Below, piece by piece: positions 1 through 12,455 of a stretch of DNA of 64,000 nucleotides (positions are counted from its first letter, which is position 1; each line of letters starts with the position of its first letter). A program made the position numbers and the translations under genes. Where the stretch lies: assembly GCA_014871385.1 (NCBI GenBank), contig CM026426.1:73460303-73524302 (forward strand), read 5' to 3'. The notes below the pieces were generated by a model. The model was not told the DNA's origin and did not search any database. It saw nothing but the letters and a program-made list of their open reading frames with translations. This stretch comes from Ceratodon purpureus (lineage: Eukaryota; Streptophyta; Bryopsida; Pseudoditrichales; Ditrichaceae).

Positions 1-786
1 TTATGTATTTACCCTTCCTGGGATTCAATTTTTGTTCTTTCATTTATTATTTACTTTTATGCCTTTTGTTTTATATTTTATGGCTACTTTCGGTTTTTTT
101 CATATGTCCTTATTTATCACCAATTGACTTAAATTTAAAGGCTCCAACATGGCAATAGGCGTCCACCCCCCATCCATTTTCCAAGCTACCGAGGCTACCC
201 ATTTTCCTCTTGCTATCGACCCATCCATCCAGCTCTACCTGTGACTGATTCAGACTTCCAAGTTCCCACGAATAATCTCAGAGCCCATGGACCACATCTT
301 TGTTGAAGCATCCTCATCCTACGGCAGTTACTAACTTCATTTCTCATGTAATGGTACACCTCACTATTTCCCTACATTAGTGTGACTTCATGTAGACTCA
401 AACGTCCCCTCCCCATGCAATGAAGATCATGTGAATATTTTCCATGACACCACACCGTCAAGTCCCACTAATTTCACACCATGTAAATATTTGCCATGAT
501 AACAAACCGTCGAGTCCCACTAATTCCACACTTGGTACTGGCAGTGATGGAACATTGGTGGCCATGTCCGTCTCTCCACAACACCTTTATGCTTAATCGC
601 CATGTCTGGGTTTTGCTTCAGCCACATAGTCTGAGCAGGTTCACTTTGCATCCACCCTTCACATCTTGCTTGATTGCTTGGCATGCCCCTTGATTTTTCT
701 GTTTATGTTGCCGCTTGTTGTCACAGCCTCACCTAAGCTCACAGAAGTGTCACTCTTACCTTGGATTTCTCTGTTTTCTCGCTCCG
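1..786. other. no gene seen; short tandem duplication
   Basis: I see no supportable coding region here. A roughly 52-bp segment is tandemly duplicated with divergence: it begins at about 428 and again at about 480, both copies carrying CATGT.AATATTT followed by GTCCCACTAATT. The stretch ends in the presumed promoter and leader of the gene starting at 787. Confidence 0.5.
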
Positions 787-2902
787 ATGACGTCGCGTTC
801 CAAGCAGATGGCGAAGCGCACCAAGCGGAAGCCAAGCTGCAGTCCACCCCCGACTCGTCACAGTGCTCCATCACAGTATGCTTCCGATGACTCCTCTTCA
901 GAGGGCAGTAACATCGAGCCATCGAATGGGCGGGCAGTGACAATGGAGGAGTTCAATGAACTGTTTGATTTGTCTGGAATCCTCCCCGAAGTTCGTCAGC
1001 GCATGCTGGCTGCAGCACCAATGCTGCTTGGGCGTGATGCCCATTACGACCCTGAGTTCTTCATGTCTCAGGTGGGCCTCTGCGCCGAAGGTCCATTGCT
1101 GAGACATTTGCCGAAGGCCTATCCCTTCATCACCGAAGAGGAGATTGTAGCCGTGTGGAAGCCAGGTGGTCAACCAAACCGGTACGAGATCTCCAGGTGC
1201 ACAGATCTTGCTGAGCGAAAGCAATTTGCAATCCAGTACTTCAAAGTCTACGGGAACAAGCCCGACAATTCGTATTATTCCCTCCGATTCTTGAGGGCTT
1301 GCTATGCTATTTTTGGTTATGGTTTACCTGTGAATTGGCTTGCGGAAGCAATGTCCCGCATGGCGCTTCGAGTGAAGAATCAGCGCCGCAATCCTCTGAA
1401 GCTTGGGCCGGTGGCGACGCGCTGCCAAGTCGAAGGATTGTGCAAAATTATTGCACAATTGTCGTGCGGGAGCGCAACACCGGTGAACCTTGACCCTGGG
1501 GCATCCACTTCAGGTTCTTCATCTGCCTTTGCTTTATTCCACTTTGTAATATTCCACTTTCATTTCTAATTTGAGAGGATCTGTTTTGAGCCTTTATGTT
1601 GTGTGCTTACATGTTTCTCGTTTTTTGTCTTTCATTTTCCACTCTGTAACGACGACGCTCTTTACTTTTAAGGTTTCGTGAAAGTGTTGTATTCGATGTT
1701 TTTTGTTTCATCCTTTCATTGCCTCGTCCAGTCTGAACACATTTGGGATTGATTCCTACATAATCAAGATAAATATGCGGTAACAACTTCTAAACAAGTG
1801 AGTTGATTAGGGATAAGATCAAAATTAACATCGTAGCATTGAATAAATTTGCGGACTGTTTTGTTGATTCGTGCAAGGTGCTGGGGGGTATGAACCGTGA
1901 GACCACTTGATACCCGGATTGGGATTTATTTTTGAAATTTCTCAAAAGTAATAAGGAACTTTCAGAAGTTCGTGTTGGCGGATTGGAAACTAGTTCTATT
2001 TTTTGCACATTAGAAAAGTCCAATTTGTAGAAAGAATCAAAAATTGTAGAGTCCACCACCATCAGAGTCTTCAGTACTCATCTACTGAATGATACTCAAC
2101 CAATCCTTGCAATGTTTTTTTTAAGAAAAAAAAAAGATAACCACAAGCGTTTGCTTAATCATTTATGACTTTCGCCTCCATATCATTTCAGAAGAGCATT
2201 TCATTGTTTCTGATATTTGACGTCTTTGCAATTTGCTAAAAATGAGGGTGGAATTTTGTGAGCTCAAGACTAAAACATTGCCTCTGGTTTATGGGGAGTT
2301 TTCTTCTGCGGTGAATCTACGTACTGACCACGCACAATCGATTTATGAAGACCTACTTACCTCAATGTGTGCTTCCTGTTTGCAAAGCAGCGGTTACTTG
2401 CAACAAAAGCACGCAGACTCAAGATGCACTTGCTGGCGCAAAGGAGGAGGAGTTAGCGGCAGCAAAGGAGGTTGCTCAGACAGAAGCGCTTCTGAAGGAG
2501 GCGCGGATGAAGCTCGACTCCGCCTTGGAGAAGTTGCGTGAGGAGGACGACGACGCCGCGGATGCACTTCATGCAGCTTATCTTGCAGCATCAAAGGAGG
2601 CAAAGCAACTTCTGCGTGAGGGCGCTCGAGCTGCAGATTACGCAAACAAGGCCGCGGAGGTGAAGTCCTTGGCCACTGACCTTGATACTTTGCGAGCAGC
2701 AGACGCCGCTTTTCGGGAGGAGGTGCAGAGGCTCGAGTCCATCTGCGCAACACAGGGTGAAGCACACCACGCGGCAGTTGATTTGTTGACTCGTGCTCAA
2801 GCGAAGGTTGCTGATGCACGCCAGCAGTCACTCGGACTTTCTACACCGAGCCCATTACAGAATGCCATTGTGCGTTATGCAGCCACGCAGACAAGCGGGT
2901 AG
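787..2902 (+). CDS. VDWA-family coiled-coil protein (two exons)
   Basis: Likely exons are 787-1482 and about 2417-2902, giving roughly 393 aa; both junctions are phase 0 but the acceptor is an estimate, since another AG lies near 2390. The start is the ATG followed by a basic stretch (MAKRTKRK). The N-terminal half matches the gene at 48872-50380: both share RQRML.AAPML.GRD, QYFKVYGN.P and GPVATRCQVEGL. The core VDWA-type motif reads LPVNWLAEAM here. The second exon encodes an Ala/Glu-rich coiled coil (EEELAAAKEVAQ and on). The relative at 48872 continues into a Cys/His zinc finger, but this reading frame stops first, so it is either shorter or missing a last exon. I do not recognise the family; function is unknown. 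No RT, integrase or transposase lies beside it. Confidence 0.6.
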
Positions 2903-3576
2903 TACATGTTACTGCGAAAATGGGAAATTCTGAGGACTTCAACGTTTTTAGCTACATACACGTTGTTCACAGACCATAACCTTAAACTCTTCGAATTTCA
3001 GACTTACATAATGCTTTCATTTTGGTGATATTGATGGACAAAGACTTTCCTGGGCCTTGAAGTTGCAGACTAACTCAATGTTTTCCTCTTGTAAATAGAG
3101 TATCGTTTCTTTAATTGAAGAGCTCTTGCGAAAGTTCTGAACCATACAGAATGTTGTATCAGGTGGTCTGCTATATTGTATACATTGCTTGGAGGTTTGT
3201 TGGTGAGCTTGTTAAGTTTGTTAAGCTTGTTGGTTTCGTAGTAGATTTTGTGAACTTAAAATAACGTTCAAAAATTGTAGCAAGATGTTTGTAACCGCAG
3301 CCCAAGCATGCGATGCATTTGATATAAGCATGTCATTGCACACATTGTTATAATCTTTGCGGAAATTTTTATTCAAGGTTGTCAGCACGTAGTTTTGCTA
3401 CTTATCTATACTCTTGCGGCTGCAACAATGAACACTGCATTTTTGTCGATAAACTAACAAGGCTAGATCAGTGGTGAAGCACCGACGTGTAACCCAACTA
3501 TATGTTCCCGCCAATCTATTCCGCTTAATCTATTCCATCTCTCAGGACAACAAGTTCTAAAATAATGTTCACCACA
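2903..3576. other. no gene seen
   Basis: Stretch between the 787 gene and the decayed copy on the other strand. I find no coding signal, repeat array or RNA gene that I can support. Confidence 0.4.
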
Positions 3577-5743
3577 TCAAGTGGAGAATAGTTGTTTAAT
3601 CACGGTACCATCGCTACCGCACACAGCACTTTGTACTCGCAGAAATGGATGTCGAACCTGATTGGCTATGGTTCTAGTACCGGGGAGCAACGACAATGTC
3701 CCAAGCAAAGGTGGCACCCACCGTGCCAGCAAGGTTTTTGTACATTCTAAGTCCTTTCCCCGCCACAAACTTGCTGCCCCCCTGATCTTCCACAGGGCCC
3801 CTTGGAGACTCGAAAACTTTTCTAATGTCTGCAACCAAGTGTCCTTCATCACCTGCGTCCGGTCGTGCATGAATTTCATGATCAATGTCCGAGCCGGATC
3901 CGGTTGACGGGTCAAGAATGCTTGTAGACGGCGCACTGATTTGCCACATCAACCGGAAGGGCTAAGGTAGCCTTGACCTCCACAAGAGACTGGATGGCAT
4001 GGGCTGCCCGGTCACGGGCGTCCTGGAAATCCTTTTGGGCATCATGCACCTCCTGTTGGAGTTTGATGATCCTCTCCCGGTACTGATCCATCTGGTCGAC
4101 ATGCTGGGCCTGCAGGCTGGCCAGGTCCCGGTGTTTGTGTAGGACGGCAATGCATTCTTTCAACTGGTCAGTGCTTGTCAGTTGAATTACCTCCTTCACC
4201 AACCGGCTCTCGAGTTGCCTAGTCGCCTGCAGGTACTGGACATACGCCGCCATTTGTTCCGATAGGTTGAACAAGTCTTGGCACGGATCCCTGGTGTGGA
4301 CCGGTGGCCCGGTGGGTTTGAAGACTTCCGTGTTCAGGTTACGCCTAGCCGGTGTGGGAGTCCAAGGAGAACTGGACGGCTGTGCCTTCTCCGGGCTGGG
4401 CCGGGGTGTCTTAGCCGGAGTGGGTAAGACCTCTATCACATTGTCATCATCCTCGTTCTCGGACATCTCCTCCCGTTCCGCGTACCATTGGAGGCTTTTC
4501 AGTTCGTTATACTCCAAGACCTCCTTAGAAGTCAACAGCGCCTTGTGACGGTAAAGAAAAATAAGGAAAGACGGAAGGCAGGTGGCCTGCTTCTTGGTCT
4601 TCCGTAGGTTGGCTACCTGCCGGTCGACTATTGTCTTAATTATAAGACCCCAGTCCACGGAAATCTCACCGTCCATGGCTCCAGCAAAGATGGACGCCCA
4701 TTTGATGGTGATCTGTTTGGGCTTTTCCGGATGGAAATTTGGGTTCATAAACCCTATCACCCTCTTGGCTCTCGGGTCCTTGATGTCCTCCAGGTCCCAC
4801 CCCTCCTTCTTGTCTCTGGTCGTCTTGATGTAGTTTTTGACAAAATCCTGGGACGGCGGAGCCGAAACTTCCCCATCCTTGTGGAAGCCATACGTATCCC
4901 TCCAGTCCTTTGCCGTCCACTGTTCCGCCTCTCCACGGATGGTATTTCAATTGTTGGGGTTCTTGACGAGGATTTCCTGCGCCGAAAGGGCCTGCCTTCA
5001 CCCCCACGCCTTGTCCAGTAGTAACTCACAGCCCATGACCTCTAAGGAATTCCGGAGGAGCTCCTACTCTTCGTCATCTACCGGCATCAACGGCATGACC
5101 TATTGTACCTTCAACAACTGTCCCTCTTCGACCGGCTCTTTCCCCTTCCTAACCATACTGCTAAATCTTCCTCGCTGTCACTCCGGTAACACCTGCACGC
5201 ACGATCCTCACCACAATCCCTCGACTAACGGAAACACTTCCGTCTCACCGTCTCTCTCCTACCGTCATAATCCTAAATGCGAACTACGCCGAGGAGCACA
5301 AGGGTTCGGCGCTCCACAAAACGACAAAAGAAAGGAAGAGCACGGTTGCTCTTCTTCCTTTTATACCCTCACTCACCTCAAACCGTTCGTAGCTCATCGT
5401 GGCTGACAGTCGTAGCCCTTCATCATTGGACGGTCGCGGCCGGCGGCGCTTTAATTGTCGCAGCCACCTTTCCCGTGTGAATCATACCCTCCGGCTGTCA
5501 CCCTAAGTCTGCTTGGTCAGGGTTCCGTTGCGTAGACGGTGCTCTATCTCATCCGGCTTCGACGACCGGATCTAAACCGGCTGCCCTTCCGGTTCTCTTA
5601 TTTCTTCAGCCAACCGTCTTAACCGCTGTTACATTTATACACGTAATACTTTCGTGTTTCTAACACAAAATTTTTGAATTTTATCATTTTTTTCTACTGG
5701 AATTAGTATTCCGGCGTGCCAACCGTGGAAATCACTTTCCACA
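3577..5743 (-). pseudogene. decayed copy of the 12.4-kb VDWA-family gene
   Basis: Reading on the minus strand from 5743, this copies the unit that starts at 11871 on the plus strand. Both begin TGTGGAAAGTGAT, then share the palindrome-like CCGGAATACTAATTCC, a leader, a TATAAAAGG box (near 5361-5368 here) and the coding region. The best preserved block (3912-4760) carries VIGFMNP.FHPEKPK and SVDWGLIIKTIVDRQVANL. Homology ends near 3830. The copy is broken at several places and its 3' part is replaced by unrelated sequence. The domain resembles the conserved domain of putative plant transposon proteins, so it is treated as a transposon-related fossil; no RT or integrase is attached. Confidence 0.7.
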
Positions 5744-5749
5744 TATACC

Positions 5750-6050
5750 TCCGCGCTTGCGCGGGTATCAACGGGAGCGAGCGGTTCCCATGGCGGGTAT
5801 ATGACAGACGCGAGCAAGTTTTCCCGCGCATGGGCGGGTCGCAACCCGGTCTTCATCGGGCGTGAGCGGGCTTGGTCCGGGTACAGAAGGGGCGAGCGCG
5901 CAGATGTCGTAGCGGGCGCGCGGATATGGATCAGGCGATATCAAAATTGCACAGGCGCGACCGTCAGACGCGATCGCTAGATGGACGTGCGCGAGCACTG
6001 GTCTAGGACAGGCGCGCGCATTCCTGAAAACGGGCACCACCACAAACTAG
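5750..6050. repeat. CG-rich block A with degenerate GCGCGAGC words
   Basis: About 300 bp unusually rich in CpG, with repeated words such as GGCGCG, GCGCGAGC and CGGGTATATG. It shares the 16-mer GCGCGAGCACTGGTCT (5989-6004) with block B at 6807-6822 in the same orientation. It abuts the 5' end of the decayed VDWA-family copy. Confidence 0.55.
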
Positions 6051-6153
6051 AACAACGTTAAAAATCAGAGTAAACCAAAGAGAACTTGCAAATTCAGGGT
6101 TAAAAAAATTACTTTATTTATTTTGAAAATTTATCACTTCATTGTAATGTCAA

Positions 6154-6606
6154 TTACAGTGCCATGCAGTCTAGATACCGGTCCTCTAGGTCTTTCAAGT
6201 TCGTCTCAAAATGGTTTGTTTGAGCACTGGAGACAATATTTGGGGCACAAAGTATTGCCATCTCCTTCTTCAGTTCTTTGATGAGATCGCCAATCTCACA
6301 GTCAAGTTCTTTGACAGTTGCTTGGGTTGCCAACTGCTCTTCAGTGGTTGGAGGCAGAGGGCGTCCATTCTCTGCGTATGCCACCAATTTGTCTCGGCAA
6401 GAGATCCAATCCTCGAACAACTCGATCAGTTTCTGGAGTCGCTCCAGCATTGACCAAATAATTGTGTCCGTTCGCTGTGCAGTGCCCGGTGGAGTGGCAC
6501 CATTCGTTGAACTCATGTACGACTTGATTTGTTGGCAATTGCATGTGTTGGAATTCATGTTGGACGGTAGAACGATTGTTGTGAAACCCACCGTAACACT
6601 AAGCAA
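6154..6606 (-). CDS. hypothetical 150-aa protein
   Basis: Open frame of 150 aa between two CG-rich blocks. After a Ser/Asn/Thr-rich N-terminus, residues from about 50 on are rich in Leu, Glu and Lys (SMLERLQKLIELFEDW; ELDCEIGDLIKELKKEM) and look helical, probably coiled coil. A second Met (NMNSNTCNCQQIK) could be the real start. I recognise no family. Its position between two blocks that share words suggests it may be cargo of a small mobile unit, but I found no convincing terminal inverted repeats or target duplication. A chance open frame cannot be excluded. Confidence 0.35.
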   Translation of the reverse strand: MLSVTVGFTTIVLPSNMNSNTCNCQQIKSYMSSTNGATPPGTAQRTDTIIWSMLERLQKLIELFEDWISCRDKLVAYAENGRPLPPTTEEQLATQATVKELDCEIGDLIKELKKEMAILCAPNIVSSAQTNHFETNLKDLEDRYLDCMAL

Positions 6607-6639
6607 TCACAATTCGGGCTGTTGAAGGCAAAATGCACA

Positions 6640-7010
6640 AAGTGGGGAGGTGCGAATCAGGGGAGGGGGGTGGCATTTTATACTCACGGGGGCGACAGTG
6701 TGGGCGCGTGCAGGTTGGGCGCGCGCATGCTGGTACGGACGCGAGCGGATTGATCCTACACACGCATGCGGTTCAGGTAACCAGGGTACCTACCGGGTAT
6801 ATGTACGCGCGAGCACTGGTCTTGGCGAGAGAGTTTCGGGCGAGGGCGATATGCTACGGGCGCGGGCGACCCTGATCGGGCGAGGGCAATCGGGCACGAT
6901 TACTACGCGCGCGCGAGACAGACGACGGGCGCGATCAATCCCAGCTGACAGGCGCGAGCAAGTGCAGATACGCGAGCGGACGCGACGACAGGCGTCACCC
7001 ATGGTAAATA
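6640..7010. repeat. CG-rich block B with degenerate GCGCGAGC words
   Basis: Second CpG-rich block, similar in word content to block A (5750-6050) and in the same orientation where the two share CGGGTATATG and the 16-mer at 6807-6822. The blocks flank the 150-aa open frame. Confidence 0.5.
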
Positions 7011-7526
7011 GTATTAAACTGTGAGGACAGTAATTTTGCTCGCACGGGGGAGCCCGTCTGATAAGCGTCCGTCCGATAACCGACCGTCACGTCCATCACG
7101 TGACTACACGACAATTTTATGGCCCGTCCGTCTATTATGACAACCGTGCTCCATTGCCATCCAAGTCCACTGTTTAGCAGAATTGCAGGCCGTGAGTATG
7201 TGTCATACCATTTCTAGCCAAGTCGAAGGTAACGATCAGCAATTGGAAGAACACTCCAAATAAATAACATACCATTTTGATGCCCTCTGTTGCTGTACGC
7301 CGAAGCTTTCATAATAAAAAAAGTACATGAGAGGTCATAATAAATCAAGAAGATAATTAGAATAAAAGATCAAATAAAAAATAATAATAATCGACAACGG
7401 AGGCTTGGGGAGGGCAAGCTTCAAGTTGTATCCACGAATTTTGCGCTCATCCAAGGATTTTGGATTTATGTTTACCTGCCAGTCGTCAGGGGCTCCTTCT
7501 AGAACGCGCTCGTCCATATTCATATC

Positions 7527-8090
7527 CTATACCTTGTTTGCTTGCCACTTCTTGTGCTCAAGGGCACACCGGCGCTTATACTCCTTGATGGGCTGGAAGT
7601 CTTTTGTTCCGCAAGCGCACATAATTGCCGCGAAGGACGCCCAATCCACAGAGTAGCCGAGCTTCTCAGCTAACTGTCCTCGACCGAAAGCAAGTCCAAT
7701 ACATCTCTGTCTGCCAATCGGCTGTTGGTGTGTTAGCTGATAAAGTCTTTCAATCCTGTATTTGTGTCTTGGACTCTCGTCAACGCCGGGCTTTGCGTAC
7801 CAGAATGAGCCTCCACTACGTGGCCCCCATCGAGTGGTAGACATTGCTTCGGAGACTGTGTTCTTTGGTAATGAATCTGATTGGTCTGCGAGAGCTTGTG
7901 GCACATAGCCCTCGCTGATGAGAGCCTTCTCCACGTGAAACCAGTGACCATCGCCCATCGCAAGTGTGCCACAGTTCCTTTGTCTCAACGGAGCCATCTG
8001 TGAACATGTAGGCAATGCGAGGCATAGGATGAGAAATTTGATGCGCAAATAGTATGTGTTCACCAACTGGTACGCACTTACCGTTTCCAA
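7527..8090 (-). CDS. VDWA-family protein, probably partial
   Basis: The middle of this 187-aa frame aligns with the 27053 gene: SEAMSTTRWGPRS against SETTVCSYFGPKS, then the core motif GYSVDWASFAAI against GRNVNWAQFAAE. The part upstream of VEKALISEGYVPQALAD may be non-coding or a different exon. The frame closes at AACAAGGTATAG, where a splice donor (GTATAG) could lie. No coiled-coil or zinc-finger extension is visible downstream, so this is either one exon of a longer gene or a fragment. Function unknown. Confidence 0.5.
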   Translation of the reverse strand: METVSAYQLVNTYYLRIKFLILCLALPTCSQMAPLRQRNCGTLAMGDGHWFHVEKALISEGYVPQALADQSDSLPKNTVSEAMSTTRWGPRSGGSFWYAKPGVDESPRHKYRIERLYQLTHQQPIGRQRCIGLAFGRGQLAEKLGYSVDWASFAAIMCACGTKDFQPIKEYKRRCALEHKKWQANKV

Positions 8091-8130
8091 ATGATGGTCT
8101 AGTTATGTTTGTAATAGCAAATTCAATCAA

Positions 8131-10320
8131 TAAAAAATTAACACATAGTTGATAGCATGGACTTTCTTGTTCCGCGATGGAAGGAAATTGCCGAGCCTAA
8201 CACGCGCGCTCGGTATACGATGCTGATGCAAATGCAAGGAGAATTGGCCCAGATAAACCTCTGAATATCACCTGCTGGACGGCTGACTCTCCCAATGCTG
8301 CTCTGCTTACATTACACGCATAAACCGCAAAGTTTGAAGGATAAGGGCAATTTATGAAGTGGGTCGTAGTAATCAAGCTCCGTTACCACACTCTACTCAA
8401 ACAATTACAATGTCGGACAACAAATTTGTTTAAAGGTTTACTGAAATTGAAGCATAGTACAAGGAGTTACAGAAAACGTACCTCTCCGAAGGTGGGAGCG
8501 CCGCAATGTGTTTAGGGATGTATGCTGAAACGCGGAATCGCAACTCCCGTTACCGAAACAAGACGTTGTGGTCACATGGAAATGCAAGGTCGAGCAAGTA
8601 TGAACGACGGTATCAGCCAAGTACTAACGAGAAGTCTACTTGCTCCGTCTTGAGAGGAAACCAAGAAATAGAGAATAGTGAAAACCCCCATTGCAAGATC
8701 CACCCTGCTTTTTATATAGTATTAGTACACAAAACCCTCGAGGGGATGGTTTACTGCTCAGTGATGCTGATGCATTGTGGGTCCTTGACTGGGAAGATTA
8801 GGGCAAACCAATGTCAAAGTTAACAACTTGATTAGATGTTTGATGTCATGGAGTGATGACGCTGGGCTATTCTAAAGTGATATGACAAGCAACCAACCGA
8901 GGTGCATCATAGACTGTGTGCGCATTACTAGCCACGGCTGTCTCATTAGATGATATAGCAAGGGGGTTTAGATTAATGATTACCGTCCTGGATGTGAAGC
9001 GAGGCACTCCCATCCTGCTCCTGTACTTTAACCTGTGAGTTCTTTAATCTGTCATTGGTTGGAGATAACGCATTTGAGATGAAGGTCAGGTACCGTGATT
9101 CAAAGCAACCGAGACTCTGTCACAGACACATAGAGTGAAATCGGACTCTCCCTGCATTAACCCCGAATTCATAGATGTAAATGTTATTATGTGAACAAGT
9201 ACGAGCTCCATACACTCTGGAATAGAACATAGACGCTGGTCCATATAATAGCCCGTGAAATGAAACTTGAACTTTTTCAGAGCCGTGGAGCTTACCTCTA
9301 TCTACGGATCCGTTGTCCATGTGCCCTGGCTTGCAAAGGACCTTCTATCCGAACATGTGCAAACAAGGGAATCCTACGGAAGATGATAGAATTCACTCCA
9401 TAACCCTGTTAACTTCTTTGACAACGACTTCTGTAATTTATGATGGATTGACGAGGCTGGGTATAGTAACATGCTTAACCTCAAATCAAGACGGCAATCT
9501 ACATTCATATTCGTTACATGCAGTACTATGCTACTGTTATCATGGTGTTCTTCATTAGTTAATCTTTGGTGGACACATTTGCATTGTATTCTCTATAACC
9601 TGAATTGACTGTTAAGTTTATTCATATCTTAGGGCAGTATAATTGTGAGTGTGTATCTAACTTATGAGAAGGCATCCTAGATGGGCAACATCATTTAAAT
9701 TTGTTCGCTTGAAAACTCATGAACTATGGGGGGGACGTAAAAAAGGATTGTCCTCTTGCAAATCCTGAATAAAAAAGGTCCCGAATAAAGATGGTTAATT
9801 GGTCCATTAAATTCTTATACACATATACCACTCAGTATTTGCAAGGTATTCAAATCTTCTCCAACGCCTGTCTTGCCCCTTAGTGTCGCACGCGTACTGG
9901 AAGCTTACATTTTTGTAGCAACAAATCGTTTATTAAAACATTTTGAAACTTAATGAGAACCCCATACTTTCACGACCATAGTGCCGAAAACCGTGTCACA
10001 TTTGCTAAGTGGTTAGTGTCATTTACAGTCAAGTTCAGTACGGACGTTGTGACAAGGCATCTCTCAAGCAACTTTCAGCATCTAAGCACAACGACCTCAG
10101 ATCATTTTAAAACATCCAATTATTGTTCTAAAAATTAACCAAAATTGACTTCTGAAATTAGAATATCAGTTTGTATGAGATGTTTACAATGACGTGCTCT
10201 TCGACAATGTATGTCTAGGATGTCAAAATAATAATACCCCGCTAATAACGTAAACATCAATAGGAAAGGTAAAATGGCAATGTGGGATTGAGGGTTTACC
10301 TTATTAGTCCATATCACTCT
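8131..10320. other. no gene seen
   Basis: About 2.2 kb with only short, unconvincing open frames on both strands. I recognise no family, RNA gene or clear repeat. Confidence 0.4.
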
Positions 10321-11220
10321 CTATATGTTGTCGAAGAAATCTTCCTGCGCGGCCCTTGGAACAGTGGACTGATCAGCAACTGGATCCGATTCATTATCCG
10401 ACATGTCACCGTGCTCGACATTATTGTGTGTCGCCTCTTCGTCGTGTTTTGCATGTGCATCAATGTGCTCTACGTCAGCCTCTAAGACAGGCTTGGGCCG
10501 AGGTTGTCCACGCCTCCCATCGCCACCCCCTTCTATGTTTATATTCCAAGTCGCATTGAGTCGTCTTGGTGCCAAGAGAGATCGCACCGATAAGGAGTCA
10601 ACTACCCTTCTGGATCATTTATCCTTATATCGAACAACCTTCCACTTAAGATCGAGAGGGTCGTCAACGAAATAGACCTACCAGAGAAGAGTTGATCCTT
10701 GCGTTAGAGATATGAATGGTTAAATCCCACTATCAAAATAAACAGTTCAGTATGTCAGAGGATCGTACCTGCCAAGCGTGGACTGCCATCAAGTAAGGCT
10801 CCACATTAGCTGGCTACCTAGCATTATACTTCACCAGGTGGAAGCCGTCGATGTCTGTCTTGATGGTTCGTACACCCTCTAGATGTGGTTTAATCCACGA
10901 ACATTTAAGTACACATGGTTTTATATGCCCGTTATCCACTTCTAATATGTCACTTATAATCCCGATGTAGAGTAGTTCTGCTTCAACTGGGTGAAGATCC
11001 GACATCGAGGAGCGACAGGTCTGGTTTATTATTGCAACAACTCCTGCGTCAAACGTTGCAAGCTTCCGTCTATGTCGCTCTCCGCGCGAAAATGGTAACC
11101 GTAGGACCACATGGAGGGGTGGTGTTTCACGATTGGCGAAGGAGGCCTTGACATAGTTATCAAGTCCAGGGATGGATTTTCCCGTCCCTGCTCATGCATC
11201 GCACTCGGTCTTCTAGCCAT
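10321..11220 (-). pseudogene. CACTA (En/Spm) transposase relic, C-terminal part
   Basis: Three adjacent minus-strand pieces read as the C-terminal region (DUF4216-like) of CACTA transposases: SYGYHFR-type sequence (11029-11220), then FDAGVVAIINQTC, HPVEAELLYIGIISDILEV and GVRTIKTDIDGFHLV (10814-11110), then across a likely intron VYFVDDPLDLKWKVVRY (about 10607-10672), ending in an acidic tail (DMSDNESDPVADQ). The order matches the family. The frame changes between the first two pieces and there is a stop just after HLVKYNAR, so it is decayed. The catalytic TNP2 portion is absent; upstream sequence is cut by the unit that starts at 11871. Confidence 0.7.
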
Positions 11221-11870
11221 TCCTAGAACGGGGGCAACTGTCGTCGATTACGGCAGTCCTCGCCAGCTTGTAATGCGTGGTACTCATTGCCACAACAATC
11301 AGAAACAACGTCAGATCAAAAGCTGGGAGCAAATGACAAATTAAATGAGAGCAATAATAACTATTTCTCCAACTACCAGTACCTTAGGACCAAGCCATTA
11401 CATTCCGTGTTCGTTGGTGAACCATTTGCCCTCTCTCATATGACACTTCAAACTTAAAAAAAGGTACTATCAGTCATACATATTAAATGGAATAACATAT
11501 GCTCTACCTTTAACATGTATTTGCCAAACAGATGAGTCTATTACCAAGTAGACTCGGTAGGTTCTGCACGTTAATTTCAAGTGCGCAAACACAAAATAAT
11601 TAACCAAGACCATAGCAAATGAACCGTAATTAAAGAATACCATATATATTGACAATAATGTAACTGACCATAACCACTAGCTGCTTAACGTACTCGATCT
11701 CTGGTTTATCAAGTACGACATTACCTTATAGTAGATGACTATATTGAAATAACTGAATAGTGAGAATCCCTTCCAGTACATGTACACCTTGTGCATACTC
11801 ATGTGAGATATGCTTTCGTGAATGCAATCTAATACACCAAGACATATAGTACCAGTATAAGGCAGGAGAA
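11221..11870. other. no gene seen
   Basis: Upstream of the CACTA relic one would expect the rest of the transposase, but nothing recognisable remains before the GC-rich unit starts at 11871. Confidence 0.35.
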
Positions 11871-12455
11871 TGTGGAAAGTGATCTCCACGGTTGGCACAC
11901 CGGAATACTAATTCCGGTAGAAAAATGATAAAAATTAAAAAAAAATTGTGTTAAGAACACGGAAGTACTACTGAGATAAATGAAACAACCGGTTAAGACG
12001 GTTGGCTGAATAAATAAGAGAACCGGAAGGTCAACCGGGTGAGATCCGCTAGTCAAAGGAGAGGAAGCACCGTCCATGGAACAGAACCCTGACACTGCGG
12101 ACTTAAGGGTAACCGCCGGAGGGTACGATGCACGCGGGAAGAATGGCTGCAACCATTAAAGCGCCGCCGGTCGCGACCGTCCAATGATGAAAGGCTACGA
12201 CCGTCCGTCATGATGAGCTACGAACGGGCGGGAGTGAGTGCAGGTATAAAAGGAGGAAGGGTTGCCGTGCTCCTCCTTTCTTTTGTCATTTTGTGGCGCG
12301 CTCAATCCTTGTGTTCCGCGGCGAAGTGCGCAGTTAGGGTTGGGATGGTAGGAGAGAGAGACGGTGAGACGGAAGTGTTTCCGTTAGTTGAGGGATTGTG
12401 GTGAGGATCGTGCGTACAGGTGCTACCGGAGTGACGGTGAGGAGGACTTAGCAGG
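11871..12455 (+). promoter_or_regulatory. 5' region of the VDWA-family unit, with TATA box
   Basis: This 585-bp region is shared with the decayed copy ending at 5743, which defines the unit's 5' edge at TGTGGAAAGTGAT. It contains CCGGAATACTAATTCCGG (imperfect palindrome) and a strong TATA box, TATAAAAGG, at 12245-12253, about 200 bp before the ATG. Conservation in two copies on opposite strands shows the promoter belongs to the mobile or duplicated unit. A TG start would fit a long terminal repeat, but no second copy is found downstream in this window. Confidence 0.5.
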
